Source of the DNA: Cohnella candidum
GTDB taxonomy: Bacteria > Bacillota > Bacilli > Paenibacillales > Paenibacillaceae
Direction: 5' to 3'
NCBI RefSeq assembly: GCF_003713065.1
Contig: NZ_CP033433.1
Location: 4,031,001 to 4,095,000, forward strand
DNA length: 64,000 bases
Shown piece after piece: positions 44,541 through 52,278 of the stretch (position 1 is the first letter of the stretch; the number at the start of each line of letters is the position of its first letter). The notes under the pieces are model-generated. The model made no database searches. It saw only the letters and a program-made list of their open reading frames with translations, and was not told the DNA's origin. The position numbers were made by a program, and so were the translations under genes.

Positions 44541-44906
44541 ATGCACGTTTTCTCGATCGTTCTGCAAAGCCTGCTGCTCGCGTACTACCTCTTTTCCGGC
44601 ACCGCCAAAGTCGTCGGTGCCAAGTACTGGGTCGACATTTTCGAGCACCTTGGACTTTCGCAAAAGTTTCGCGTGACGACCGGCTTCGTCCAACTGATTG
44701 GCGCCGCGGCGCTCATCGCCGGCTACTGGTTGACATGGGCGACTCCCTGGGCCAGCGTATGGCTGAGCGTCACGATGCTCGTTGCCTGCTTTGTGCACGT
44801 AAAGGTCCGAGATCCGATCGGAAAGACGGCTCCTGCCCTCGTTTTTGCTCTATTAAACCTCACGATCCTATCCATGCACGCAAGCGAACTGTCCAAACTC
44901 TTCTGA
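44541..44906 (+). CDS. DoxX-family membrane protein
   Basis: 121 residues with four hydrophobic helices (VLQSLLLAYYLFSGTAKVVG, QLIGAAALIAGYWLTWATPW, VWLSVTMLVACFVH). DoxX-like proteins are small membrane proteins tied to thiol or quinone redox balance. Located 37 bases after the ECF41 sigma gene with GGAGGA; ATG 44541 is chosen over ATG 44535 by spacing. Likely target of that sigma factor. Confidence 0.86.
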   Translation: MHVFSIVLQSLLLAYYLFSGTAKVVGAKYWVDIFEHLGLSQKFRVTTGFVQLIGAAALIAGYWLTWATPWASVWLSVTMLVACFVHVKVRDPIGKTAPALVFALLNLTILSMHASELSKLF

Positions 44907-44912
44907 ATGAAA

Positions 44913-44946
44913 AGCAAGGCCATCCCAATACGATGGCCTTGCTCTC
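44913..44946. terminator. Bidirectional terminator
   Basis: Hairpin AGCAAGGCCATC / GATGGCCTTGCT between convergent doxX-like and xylanase genes. Confidence 0.8.
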
Positions 44947-44953
44947 TGCATGC

Positions 44954-46186
44954 TTAGATGACCAACTGCGCCGTTCCGGCGTTTTTGTCCAACTTGATGC
45001 TGACTTTGCGATCGCCGCAAACAAGATCGTAATCGCCGAGGAATCCTTCGATCGTTACGATTCCATTATCGTCCGTCGTGCTTATCACGTTCGTGGACCA
45101 GTCTTGTTTGATGAGCTTCTTCAGCAGCTCATACGCAGGCTTCGGGCTGTTGTCGACCCGGACGATTCCGGCAGGGGCGCCGAGCCATGCGCCTTCGTCA
45201 CTGAAATTCCAGGTCGTAATGGCTTCCACCAGGGGATGCCGGAACAGAATGGAGTACATTTCTTCGATTTCCCTGGCCTGACGCTCTTCGAATTCCGGTG
45301 TAGACGGCCATTCCGGAAATTGATAATCATTCAGGTCTTCAATGTCAGCCGGCATGAGATGTCCGGATGTCAAAGTATTCTCGGTAAAATGGATCGGCAG
45401 GCCGAAGTGCGAGAAACGCTCCAAGACTTCCTCTAATTTCTCGCGTCCCCAATATCCTTGATGCTGGTGCGACTGGATCCCGATCGCGTCAATGGAAATG
45501 CCCGCGTTTAAGCATCCGTCGATTAGGATTTCGTAGTTAATCGAGGTATTGAAGTCATTGAGCAGCAGCGTCGCGCCGGGGTTCGATTCTCGCCCCTTCT
45601 TGAACATTTCTTTCACGATGCCTACGCGTCCGAGATCTTTGCTGATTCTCGTGATGCCGTTGTCGTACTTGTCGAAAATCGGCATGATCACGACTTCATT
45701 GATGACATCCCACGTATCGATGAGTCCTTTGAAATCGGAGACGTCACGCTCGATTCTGGCCAACTGCGCGTTCAGGATCTCTTCGTTGCTCATCTCCAGC
45801 AGCCAAGGGGCCGTTACGGTATGCCAGCAGAGAGGATGTCCTTTGACGGTGATATTTCGCTCTTTTAACCACCTTGCGGCAGCTTGCAATTCTTTCGTCT
45901 GCGGTTTCCCCTTCTCCGGCTCGAACCTCCCCCAATAGAAAGGCAGCGTCGCCCCGTTGAATACCTCTAAGAACAAATCCAGTTTCCGTTCCAGAAATGC
46001 CAGTCGGTCTGCCGGTACGTTACGATTCGCGACTTCGACGGCATCGAAAATACCGCAGCCGAACAGGAACTGATGGTGGGTCTGTCGAAACGCCACTTCT
46101 TTGCGGGCAACGGGGTTACCAGCCGCGTCCACAAGCTTGATCGTCTTCTTTGTCATCCGGTGTGCCCACTGATTGGCGTTCGGCAT
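44954..46186 (-). CDS. GH10 endo-1,4-beta-xylanase, intracellular type
   Basis: 410 residues, GH10 barrel: GHPLCWHTVTAPWL, acid/base Glu in WDVINEVV, LLNDFNTS, IGIQSHQHQGYW, nucleophile Glu in IHFTENTL, and TTWNFSDEGAWLG. A C-terminal beta-rich piece of about 70 residues follows. There is no signal peptide, so it should act on imported xylo-oligosaccharides. ATG 46186 has GGGGGAA upstream; a more distal ATG at 46213 is less likely. A cre site at 46210-46223 suggests CcpA control. Confidence 0.9.
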   Translation of the reverse strand: MPNANQWAHRMTKKTIKLVDAAGNPVARKEVAFRQTHHQFLFGCGIFDAVEVANRNVPADRLAFLERKLDLFLEVFNGATLPFYWGRFEPEKGKPQTKELQAAARWLKERNITVKGHPLCWHTVTAPWLLEMSNEEILNAQLARIERDVSDFKGLIDTWDVINEVVIMPIFDKYDNGITRISKDLGRVGIVKEMFKKGRESNPGATLLLNDFNTSINYEILIDGCLNAGISIDAIGIQSHQHQGYWGREKLEEVLERFSHFGLPIHFTENTLTSGHLMPADIEDLNDYQFPEWPSTPEFEERQAREIEEMYSILFRHPLVEAITTWNFSDEGAWLGAPAGIVRVDNSPKPAYELLKKLIKQDWSTNVISTTDDNGIVTIEGFLGDYDLVCGDRKVSIKLDKNAGTAQLVI

Positions 46187-46209
46187 TCGATTTCCCCCAT
46201 CCTCGTTGT

Positions 46210-46223
46210 GCAAGCGCTTCCGA
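46210..46223. promoter_or_regulatory. Candidate cre (CcpA) site
   Basis: TGCAAGCGCTTCCG matches the core TGNAANCGNWNNC of the catabolite-repression element, with the typical AAGCGCTT centre. It lies 24-37 bases before the xylanase start, where CcpA binding would block transcription. Confidence 0.7.
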
Positions 46224-46284
46224 ATCTAAGGGGATTTTACTTGGGTTTCCGCTTTGGGAAAACCGAACATATTAAAGGATTTCA

Positions 46285-46998
46285 TTAGGAATGTTTATCG
46301 GATTCCCGCACCAAGTGAACCTGTACCGTCATTTTGTTATCTACCGTGGCTAAAATGACATTTTTCAGCTCATGCGGACGTATCTCCGTTTCCAGCCACG
46401 CTTGATCCTTGCCGATTTCCTGCAACAAATCATGTACCGTGTGGCCGTCCGTAATAATCGGTCTCGTCAAATTGAAAGATGGAGCTGACAATTTCAAGTC
46501 CGTTGGCGTTACGGGTTGATAAGCGGGCTTGAGAAAAACGGACAGCGTACCGCCCGGCTCCATGGCCGCAAAAGCCACCTTGGTGATGTCCTCCGCGTTG
46601 GATTTCCGGAGTTCGGCATATAAATGCTCGATAGACAATTTCGCTTTCGACAGGCTCCGGTAATGCAGCTTTCCGTCCACGATCAAGGGGGTGGCGGGCG
46701 GCTCGAAAAATTGCTTGAGCTTCGGGATCTTCAGACCGAGCCAAATCGCGATAACGTACAGGAGAATAAGCGAAACGGTCGTAATCATCGGGCCTTTCAA
46801 TCCCAGCCGCTCGTCGGATAAAGGATTGGCGATGATATTGCCGAGCGTAAGCGCGATGACGAAATCCAGAAATCTGAGCTGCGATATCGTACGTTGGCCC
46901 ATCATTTTCGTTGAGATGGTCAGAAAGATAAAAGAGACGACGCTTCGCAAAATCCATTCGATCGCCGTCAATGAGTCTTGGCCCTTGAAAAAATGCAC
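46285..46998 (-). CDS. DUF421 (YetF/YdfR-like) membrane protein
   Basis: 237 residues: three membrane helices in the first 85 (WILRSVVSFIFLTISTKMMG, FLDFVIALTLGNIIANPL, ITTVSLILLYVIAIWLGL), then a soluble region with IVDGKLHYRSLSKAKLSIEH and a second small domain. Bacillus YetF is linked to membrane stress and spore germination in family reports. GTG 46998 follows GGGGGA. Convergent to nothing; upstream of the xylanase on the same strand with 70 bases between. Confidence 0.88.
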   Translation of the reverse strand: MHFFKGQDSLTAIEWILRSVVSFIFLTISTKMMGQRTISQLRFLDFVIALTLGNIIANPLSDERLGLKGPMITTVSLILLYVIAIWLGLKIPKLKQFFEPPATPLIVDGKLHYRSLSKAKLSIEHLYAELRKSNAEDITKVAFAAMEPGGTLSVFLKPAYQPVTPTDLKLSAPSFNLTRPIITDGHTVHDLLQEIGKDQAWLETEIRPHELKNVILATVDNKMTVQVHLVRESDKHS

Positions 46999-47065
46999 GT
47001 ACGCGTTCCCCCATCCGAATGATCCGTTCCATAGTTTTTCCTATCCGGAAACCGGAAATACGGCA

Positions 47066-47094
47066 AGGTCTGCCTCTAGGGAAGAGACAGACCT
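47066..47094 (-). terminator. Hairpin downstream of the small peptide gene
   Basis: AGGTCTG-C-CTCT / AGAG-A-CAGACCT; stable but without a T run, so weak termination. Confidence 0.5.
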
Positions 47095-47117
47095 CGGGTA
47101 TGCGTTGAGGAAGTTGC

Positions 47118-47255
47118 TTAGCTCGTCGTGCTATACACGATGATGCGACGGGCTTCCATATGGACGTCGTCTGCGTGCGAGGCCGTCCACCACAGACCTG
47201 CCGCCAATAACGCCGCGAGTGTGAGCCGCGTCAATCTTTTCGATGTTTTCGTCAT
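47118..47255 (-). CDS. 45-residue exported-type peptide
   Basis: Short gene with strong AAAGGAGG 11 bases before ATG 47255 and located 21 bases after the monooxygenase stop. Translation begins MTKTSKRLTRLTLAALLAAG, then LWWTASHADD, a classic positively charged n-region plus hydrophobic core and Ala-Asp cleavage-like site, leaving about 17 residues (VHMEARRIIVYSTTS). No family recognised; could be a secreted peptide or an inner-membrane microprotein. Confidence 0.62.
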   Translation of the reverse strand: MTKTSKRLTRLTLAALLAAGLWWTASHADDVHMEARRIIVYSTTS

Positions 47256-47276
47256 CTCGTCCGACTCCTCCTTTCG

Positions 47277-48512
47277 TTAGGATTGATTCATCGCCAGCAA
47301 GCTCCCGACCAGCCGTTCGAATTCCTGCGGCTCATTCGCATGATTGTAGATGCCGAGAAAAGCCCGAGTAGCTTCGGAGTGAGCGGCGATCAACCGATTT
47401 ACCGCGCTCTGCTCCGCGGTAAACGGAGCATTTTTCGTAAATTGGCAGGCCATATGAAAACGGGACAACATTTTCGCTTCCATTAATCTCTGATACGTCG
47501 CGGCCATTTCCGCCCAGTGAGCTTCCCAATCGTCGTATCGGGTTAAAACATCGGTTAATATCCGCGCGCTATACAAGGCATCCTGCATGCCTTGCCCGAC
47601 GGCGGGGTCCTTGAATGAGAAGGCGTCGCCGACTAGCGCCCATCCTTCTCCCATCCCCTGGTACCAATCGTTGTCGTAGCCTCGCAGCCCTCGTACCTTG
47701 CCTTCAAGCACGGCTTTCCGCAGCCGTTCCGGGAACGGGGTGCCCGGAAATCCGGTGTGAATGAGGTCGCGCAACGCGGTTTCCGGAGAGAGGGCGAATC
47801 GCCCGCTCCACTCCTCGTTTTCCAGCGGGAACATCACGCCCACGACGTGCAGGTTGTCGCTGGTAGGAAACACGATGGCGATTTTGTCCTTGATTTTGTA
47901 CAGCTCCGCATGAATGTCGCCGCTCTGCTCGTAGCCCGAGAAATAGCCGACATAGGAGGCAAAGTCCGTCGGAACGGACATGATCCGCGCGCTCTTCACC
48001 AGGTCCCGCAACGTCGAGTTTCGCCCGTCGGCGCCGACGACGAGCTTGGCCGTAAACTGCTCCTTCTCGCCGTCTCGGCGAACGCCCGCAATCCCGGTTA
48101 CAACGCTTTTCTCCCGGAGCACATCGGTGACACGGAAACCTTCAATCGAAGTCACGCGGGCTTGTGACGACGCATGCTCGAACAGAATTTGATCGAGATG
48201 TACGCGCCTGATGCAAAAGCACTCGGTCTCTCCGTCCACTTCGGGAAACTCACCGTCGATGACGGCATCTTCGAATTGGACGACCGCCCGTTTGTACAGG
48301 GGAGTGCCGGTCTGCAGCAGTCGATCCAGGACGCCCATATCCTTCAGCATCGCCAAGGAGTTGCCGTAGAAATTGTGCGTAGACAAGATGTCGCTCGGAA
48401 ACGTGCTCTTATCCACGAGCAGAACATCATGGCCCGCCCTGGACAATTCATAGGCTAGCGCCGAGCCGGCAACCCGGGCTCCGACAACGATGACGTCGTA
48501 ATGTCGGTTCAT
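47277..48512 (-). CDS. FAD-dependent monooxygenase/oxidoreductase
   Basis: 411 residues of the group A flavoprotein fold: DVIVVGARVAGSALAYELSR (FAD dinucleotide motif), GADGRNSTLRDLV (DG motif) and ALVGDAFSFKDPAVGQGMQDALYSA (GD motif). Such enzymes hydroxylate aromatic or lipid substrates or act as halogenase/geranylgeranyl reductases; the exact reaction is unclear. ATG 48512 has GGAGGGG 10 bases upstream. A perfect 20-bp palindrome 70 bases before the start is a probable operator. Confidence 0.88.
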   Translation of the reverse strand: MNRHYDVIVVGARVAGSALAYELSRAGHDVLLVDKSTFPSDILSTHNFYGNSLAMLKDMGVLDRLLQTGTPLYKRAVVQFEDAVIDGEFPEVDGETECFCIRRVHLDQILFEHASSQARVTSIEGFRVTDVLREKSVVTGIAGVRRDGEKEQFTAKLVVGADGRNSTLRDLVKSARIMSVPTDFASYVGYFSGYEQSGDIHAELYKIKDKIAIVFPTSDNLHVVGVMFPLENEEWSGRFALSPETALRDLIHTGFPGTPFPERLRKAVLEGKVRGLRGYDNDWYQGMGEGWALVGDAFSFKDPAVGQGMQDALYSARILTDVLTRYDDWEAHWAEMAATYQRLMEAKMLSRFHMACQFTKNAPFTAEQSAVNRLIAAHSEATRAFLGIYNHANEPQEFERLVGSLLAMNQS

Positions 48513-48581
48513 TCGATCGTCCCCTCCCGTTACGGTTCCTCTCCATCGTAGAACCCCCGATATCCCGCTCACAAGGGTCCG

Positions 48582-48601
48582 GTTCCCGAACCTTCGGGAA
48601 C
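48582..48601. promoter_or_regulatory. Perfect 20-bp palindrome, probable operator
   Basis: GTTCCCGAA-CC-TTCGGGAAC, 9-bp arms and 2-bp centre, between the monooxygenase and the divergent merR gene. Size fits a TetR- or MarR-type dimer; no cognate regulator is adjacent. Confidence 0.65.
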
Positions 48602-48625
48602 TTTGCTCGGGAAAAAAGTTTCTTG

Positions 48626-48656
48626 TTGACTTAAACCTTGGTTTAAGTCGTATTCT
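48626..48656 (+). promoter_or_regulatory. MerR-type promoter with 19-bp spacer
   Basis: TTGACT (48626-48631), 19 bases, TATTCT (48651-48656). The spacer region holds the perfect dyad GACTTAAACC-TT-GGTTTAAGTC, 22 bp. Typical MerR-activated promoter driving merR and the SDR gene. Confidence 0.85.
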
Positions 48657-48694
48657 ATACCTGTCGACAGGGTAAGGTACATGGAGGTCTCCAG

Positions 48695-49066
48695 ATGAAG
48701 TACTGTTCCATTAGCGAAGCTGCAGCGAGATTCAATATTCCGGAATCTACGATCCGTTTCTATGAGAAAAAAGGACTGCTGCCCCTCATCGAGCGTGATG
48801 CAGCCGGGAGGCGGTTATTTTCAGAGGATCAAATGGCGCTCCTGGGAACCGTGATTTGTTTAAAAAACACGCATATGCCGATCAGCGGAATCAAGCAATA
48901 TATGGACTGGGTAATTGAGGGAGACAGCACCACGGAACTTCGGCTTGAAATGATGGAGAACCACAAGAAAGCCGTACTGGCCGAAATTTCAACGATGACG
49001 GAATCCCTCAAAGGGATCGACGTAAAAATTGAACGTTATACAAACCGAAAAACAAAGGAGACTTGA
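48695..49066 (+). CDS. MerR-family regulator
   Basis: 123 residues; SISEAAARFNIPESTIRFYE and KKGLLPLIERDAAGRRLFSE form the winged helix, then a coiled-coil dimerisation helix. No Cys cluster, so a small-molecule rather than metal sensor (YfmP/AdhR-like). GGAGG lies 7 bases before ATG 48695. Downstream SDR gene begins 7 bases after its stop, forming an autoregulated pair, a common arrangement for MerR-SDR couples. Confidence 0.9.
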   Translation: MKYCSISEAAARFNIPESTIRFYEKKGLLPLIERDAAGRRLFSEDQMALLGTVICLKNTHMPISGIKQYMDWVIEGDSTTELRLEMMENHKKAVLAEISTMTESLKGIDVKIERYTNRKTKET

Positions 49067-49073
49067 GACTGTC

Positions 49074-49835
49074 ATGAAGCTTTCCGGGAATACCATCCTG
49101 ATTACGGGCGGAAGCGCCGGCATCGGACTCGCTTTTGCGGAACGTTTTATCAAAGCTGGAAATACGGTCATCGTTACCGGGCGTCGTGAAAGTGTACTGG
49201 AAAACGCGAAGGAGAAACTCCCGAGCCTCATCACCCGCGTCAGTGACGTGAGTGTGAAATCCGAGCGTGTCGCATTGTTCGATTGGGTAACGGCGAACCA
49301 TCCCGAAGTGAACGTACTCGTCAACAATGCCGGCATCCAACAACGGTTTAACGTGTTGAAAGCCGACGCGAAGAACAATTGGAGTTATTTCAATCAAGAA
49401 ATCAAGACCAACATCGAAGCGCCGTTCCAGCTTGCCATGCTGTTCGCACCCTATTTTGCAACAAAAGAATATGCGGCGATCCTTAACGTGACGTCGGGAT
49501 TGGCTTATACGCCTTTTGCGATTGCTCCGATTTATTCGGCCACGAAAGCGGCGGTTCACTCGTTTACGATGAGCCTCAGACACCAGCTTTCGGAAACGTC
49601 CGTTGAAGTGATTGAAGTTGCTCCTCCGGCCGTGAATACGGATTTGGGCGGAACGGGGCTGCATGTGCATGGAGAACCGTTGGAGGCGTTCGCGGATGGA
49701 ATTTTTGAAGGATTGGCAGAGGGTAAACAGGAAATCGGATACGGTACTTCCGTTGCTCGCTTGCGCATGTCGCGGGACGAAGTCGACGAACATGTAGCCA
49801 ATATGTATAAGGCAACGAAAAATACGATCGAATAA
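49074..49835 (+). CDS. SDR oxidoreductase, DltE-like
   Basis: 253 residues: TGGSAGIGLAFAERF (cofactor), NNAGIQQRF, NVTSGLAYTPFAIAPIYSATKAAVHSF with catalytic Ser, Tyr, Lys. Closest in style to DltE-type dehydrogenases of Gram-positive bacteria. ATG 49074 lies 13 bases after AAAGGAG. Cotranscribed with merR. Substrate probably the inducer or a carbonyl, by inference. Confidence 0.9.
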   Translation: MKLSGNTILITGGSAGIGLAFAERFIKAGNTVIVTGRRESVLENAKEKLPSLITRVSDVSVKSERVALFDWVTANHPEVNVLVNNAGIQQRFNVLKADAKNNWSYFNQEIKTNIEAPFQLAMLFAPYFATKEYAAILNVTSGLAYTPFAIAPIYSATKAAVHSFTMSLRHQLSETSVEVIEVAPPAVNTDLGGTGLHVHGEPLEAFADGIFEGLAEGKQEIGYGTSVARLRMSRDEVDEHVANMYKATKNTIE

Positions 49836-49841
49836 AAAGCA

Positions 49842-49873
49842 AAAACTCGCCGCATAACGGCGAGTTTTCTTTA
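49842..49873. terminator. Bidirectional terminator
   Basis: Hairpin AAAACTCGCCG-CATAA-CGGCGAGTTTT, then TCTTT. Confidence 0.85.
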
Positions 49874-49893
49874 TAACCGTGCTGAATGCCCGG

Positions 49894-50328
49894 CTAGGCC
49901 CACAGATTTCCGCGCTTCTTCACGTAGTTTGCAAACACAAAGCGCCAAGGAATGAGGAAGGGAAAGATTACGACCCATAAGATAGAAATAGCCATCTCCA
50001 TGGTTGCATCGTCTATCTGGCCGGATGTCCAAACCGGGAGTGCGACGAGAAGGAGCCAAACCGTCTTCCACGCCACTTCCCACAGCAGCACAGGCAGCAC
50101 CTGAAGGGGGTACCGCAGCCCAAGGACGCATAACGACCAGAAGGCGAGCAGCATGCATTGCACCACCCCTTCCATCAGCTCCCACGAACCGGACCGGTTG
50201 ATGATCTCCGGCCATACGTTGAGACCGAGCCCCACGACGACAATCAAGTAACCCAGCCTCAACAAATATAGACGCAATAACGAGACCTCGCCGATCGATC
50301 CCTTTTTGGATGGCTCCGTCAGGTTCAT
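49894..50328 (-). CDS. Four-helix membrane protein, last gene of the YtrA-type operon
   Basis: 144 residues, about four hydrophobic helices (LRLGYLIVVVGLGLNVWPEI, CMLLAFWSLCVLGLRYPL, LLWEVAWKTVWLLLVALPVW, AISILWVVIFPFLIPW). No family recognised. GGGAGAGG precedes ATG 50328; the gene follows the ATPase stop at once. May be an accessory subunit of the ABC system. Confidence 0.75.
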   Translation of the reverse strand: MNLTEPSKKGSIGEVSLLRLYLLRLGYLIVVVGLGLNVWPEIINRSGSWELMEGVVQCMLLAFWSLCVLGLRYPLQVLPVLLWEVAWKTVWLLLVALPVWTSGQIDDATMEMAISILWVVIFPFLIPWRFVFANYVKKRGNLWA

Positions 50329-50341
50329 CGTTCCCTCTCCC

Positions 50342-51031
50342 TTAGACATAGGATTTCTTCATCCAATCCGCCAGGCTTAGCGCCTCTGATTCATGCAAAT
50401 CTTCCATATCGGCCATTCTCAGCAATGAACCGTCTTTCAGCGCAATGAACCCGTCAATTAAGGTTTCGATTTCCGTCACTTCATGGCTGGTCATGATTAA
50501 GGATTGGGATTGCAAATCCACATAGGAAATGATTCCTTTGACGATAGACTCGCGTACCATCGGATCCAGCCCGGACAAGGGTTCATCCATCAGAATGTAG
50601 GGTACTTCCCTGGCCAAAGTAAGCACGATTTGCAATCGGCCGCGGTTTCCTTTCGAGAGCGCTTTGATTTTCATATGTGGATCGAGCTTCATCAACTTTA
50701 TGATTTCGTCCGCTTTCGCAAGGTTAAAGTCGGCAAATTGCGATGCTTGAAAACGCAAAGCCTCTCTTACCGTGAATATAGGATAAAACGAACCCGCGTC
50801 GGAGGAGTAGGAAACGACTCTGCCGATTCGTCGACTGGCCGTCTCTCCGTTTACCGTCACACTCCCGCTTGTCGGCAGCGAGAGTCCGGACATTAATTTC
50901 AACAACGTCGACTTTCCGCTGCCATTCCCGCCCACAATGCCTATGATTTTACCGATCGGCACCGACAATGAGATGTCCTGAAGCGCGGCCTGTTTACCGT
51001 ATTTCTTCGAAACGTTCGTCATCCGAATCAC
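50342..51031 (-). CDS. ABC transporter ATP-binding protein, YtrB-like
   Basis: About 229 residues: Walker A GGNGSGKSTLL, signature LSKGNRGRLQ (variant of LSGGQ), Walker B YILMDEPLSGLDP, switch His in MTSHEVTEIE. GTG 51031 is 9 bases from AAAGGAG at the end of the GntR gene, and lies one base after its stop. Together with a permease and YtrA-like repressor it forms an operon like ytrABCD of Bacillus, which responds to cell-wall antibiotics. Confidence 0.88.
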   Translation of the reverse strand: MIRMTNVSKKYGKQAALQDISLSVPIGKIIGIVGGNGSGKSTLLKLMSGLSLPTSGSVTVNGETASRRIGRVVSYSSDAGSFYPIFTVREALRFQASQFADFNLAKADEIIKLMKLDPHMKIKALSKGNRGRLQIVLTLAREVPYILMDEPLSGLDPMVRESIVKGIISYVDLQSQSLIMTSHEVTEIETLIDGFIALKDGSLLRMADMEDLHESEALSLADWMKKSYV

Positions 51032-51032
51032 T

Positions 51033-51410
51033 TCACGCATCTCCTTTCCCCATGTCATTCAAATATTGTTCCAGCCCCGACAGGATTTCCGCCGCGCTGT
51101 ATCCCAGCTCTTGCATGACTTGGACGAATTGCTCGATTTGTTCATGCTTCAACTTGTCGCGCTGTTGAACCAAGCGGTCTTGTCGTTCCGTAACGAACGT
51201 GCCTTGGCCTCTTCTCGTTTCCAAGATTCCTTCGCGTTCCAATTCGCTGTAAGCGCGCTGAACGGTATTGGGATTCATGCCGTATTTGATCCCCATATCG
51301 CGGACCGAAGGAAGCTTCTCGCCTGCTTTCAATTCTCCGCTGGTAATCTGTCGGTGTATGCGGTCCGCCAATTGCAAATAAATCGGCTTCGATGCGTTAA
51401 ATTCATCCAT
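51033..51410 (-). CDS. GntR-family repressor, YtrA type
   Basis: 125 residues: GntR winged helix (LADRIHRQITSGELKAGEKL, PSVRDMGIKYGMNPNTVQRA, GQGTFVT) and the short C-terminal dimerisation helices of the YtrA subfamily. GAGGG precedes ATG 51410. It lies between permease and ATPase genes, and an ideal inverted repeat sits before the operon. Confidence 0.92.
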   Translation of the reverse strand: MDEFNASKPIYLQLADRIHRQITSGELKAGEKLPSVRDMGIKYGMNPNTVQRAYSELEREGILETRRGQGTFVTERQDRLVQQRDKLKHEQIEQFVQVMQELGYSAAEILSGLEQYLNDMGKGDA

Positions 51411-51412
51411 CG

Positions 51413-52153
51413 TTATCCCTCGACTTTATGATCCACGAGCCACGCGGCCAGAATGAATAGTCCTACGAAAATCACGAAGTCCAACACATATTCTCCTGCG
51501 TAGGTTTGAACCGGGTCTGATAATATCGCGGGAAACTTGTAAGCCATGCCTCCCCATTCCGTAACGAATCGATACGGCTCAGAGGATTTGAGCAAGGCAT
51601 CTGCCCCTGCGGATAGGATGGCCGCGCCTGCAACGGCTGCTCGGCTCCAACGCCCGATCTTTAATCTGAACCATTGGTATAGTGCCCAAAGCACCATCAC
51701 CCACGCGCTAAGCAGAATCGATATCCAAATCATATGAGGAAAAATGAACAACCCCACTCTCCGGATATCCGTCCAATTCGACTCCATCATGCCGAACTTA
51801 GGTGCGATCAGCAGTATGGACAAGACATATAACATGGAGAGGGAAATCACGATCATCATCAAACCGTTTGCGATTTTACTCAACAACAGTTTTACCGCCG
51901 GTTGGGGATTGTTCAGCCACAACGACAAATGGCTGCTCTCGGTTTTCAAGCTGATAAAAACGACAATCGGTACGTAGATCGCATGAATGCCGACGAAAAT
52001 GGCCAAGGGTACGAACATGATTAACGAATCGTTCGCTGCCTGCCCCAAGTACAGCGTCAACATGACCACCAGTACATTCATGACGAGTCCAATGAAAAAC
52101 ACGGTTCTCGAAAGCTTGAAATCTTTCATAAACAAAGCTGTCCACTGCCGCAT
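51413..52153 (-). CDS. ABC permease subunit
   Basis: 246 residues, about six hydrophobic helices (VFFIGLVMNVLVVMLTLYLG, MFVPLAIFVGIHAIYVPIVV, ILLSAWVMVLWALYQW, LDFVIFVGLFILAAWLVD). First gene of the operon with GntR, ATPase and a small membrane protein; spacing is only two bases to the GntR gene. No periplasmic domain. Probably an efflux or lantibiotic/antibiotic-defence permease by analogy with Ytr/Bce-type systems. Confidence 0.83.
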   Translation of the reverse strand: MRQWTALFMKDFKLSRTVFFIGLVMNVLVVMLTLYLGQAANDSLIMFVPLAIFVGIHAIYVPIVVFISLKTESSHLSLWLNNPQPAVKLLLSKIANGLMMIVISLSMLYVLSILLIAPKFGMMESNWTDIRRVGLFIFPHMIWISILLSAWVMVLWALYQWFRLKIGRWSRAAVAGAAILSAGADALLKSSEPYRFVTEWGGMAYKFPAILSDPVQTYAGEYVLDFVIFVGLFILAAWLVDHKVEG

Positions 52154-52181
52154 AGCCGCTTCATCCTTTTATTGAACTGAC

Positions 52182-52209
52182 TTAGTGTATTAATGTCATA
52201 GTACACTAA
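52182..52209. promoter_or_regulatory. Inverted-repeat operator of the YtrA-type operon
   Basis: TTAGTGTA-N12-TACACTAA with exact 8-bp arms, 29 bases upstream of the permease gene, overlapping a probable minus-strand TACTAT -10. Expected binding site of the GntR protein. Confidence 0.75.
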
Positions 52210-52234
52210 TTCATTATGACATGTAAATAGCCAT

Positions 52235-52273
52235 GAAGAAAAAAAAGGCAAAGAAGGTTGCCCTTCTTTGCCT
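52235..52273 (-). terminator. Terminator of the nrdHIEF operon
   Basis: Hairpin AGGCAAAGAAGG / CCTTCTTTGCCT with a long T run on the minus strand. Confidence 0.9.
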
Positions 52274-52278
52274 CGGTA

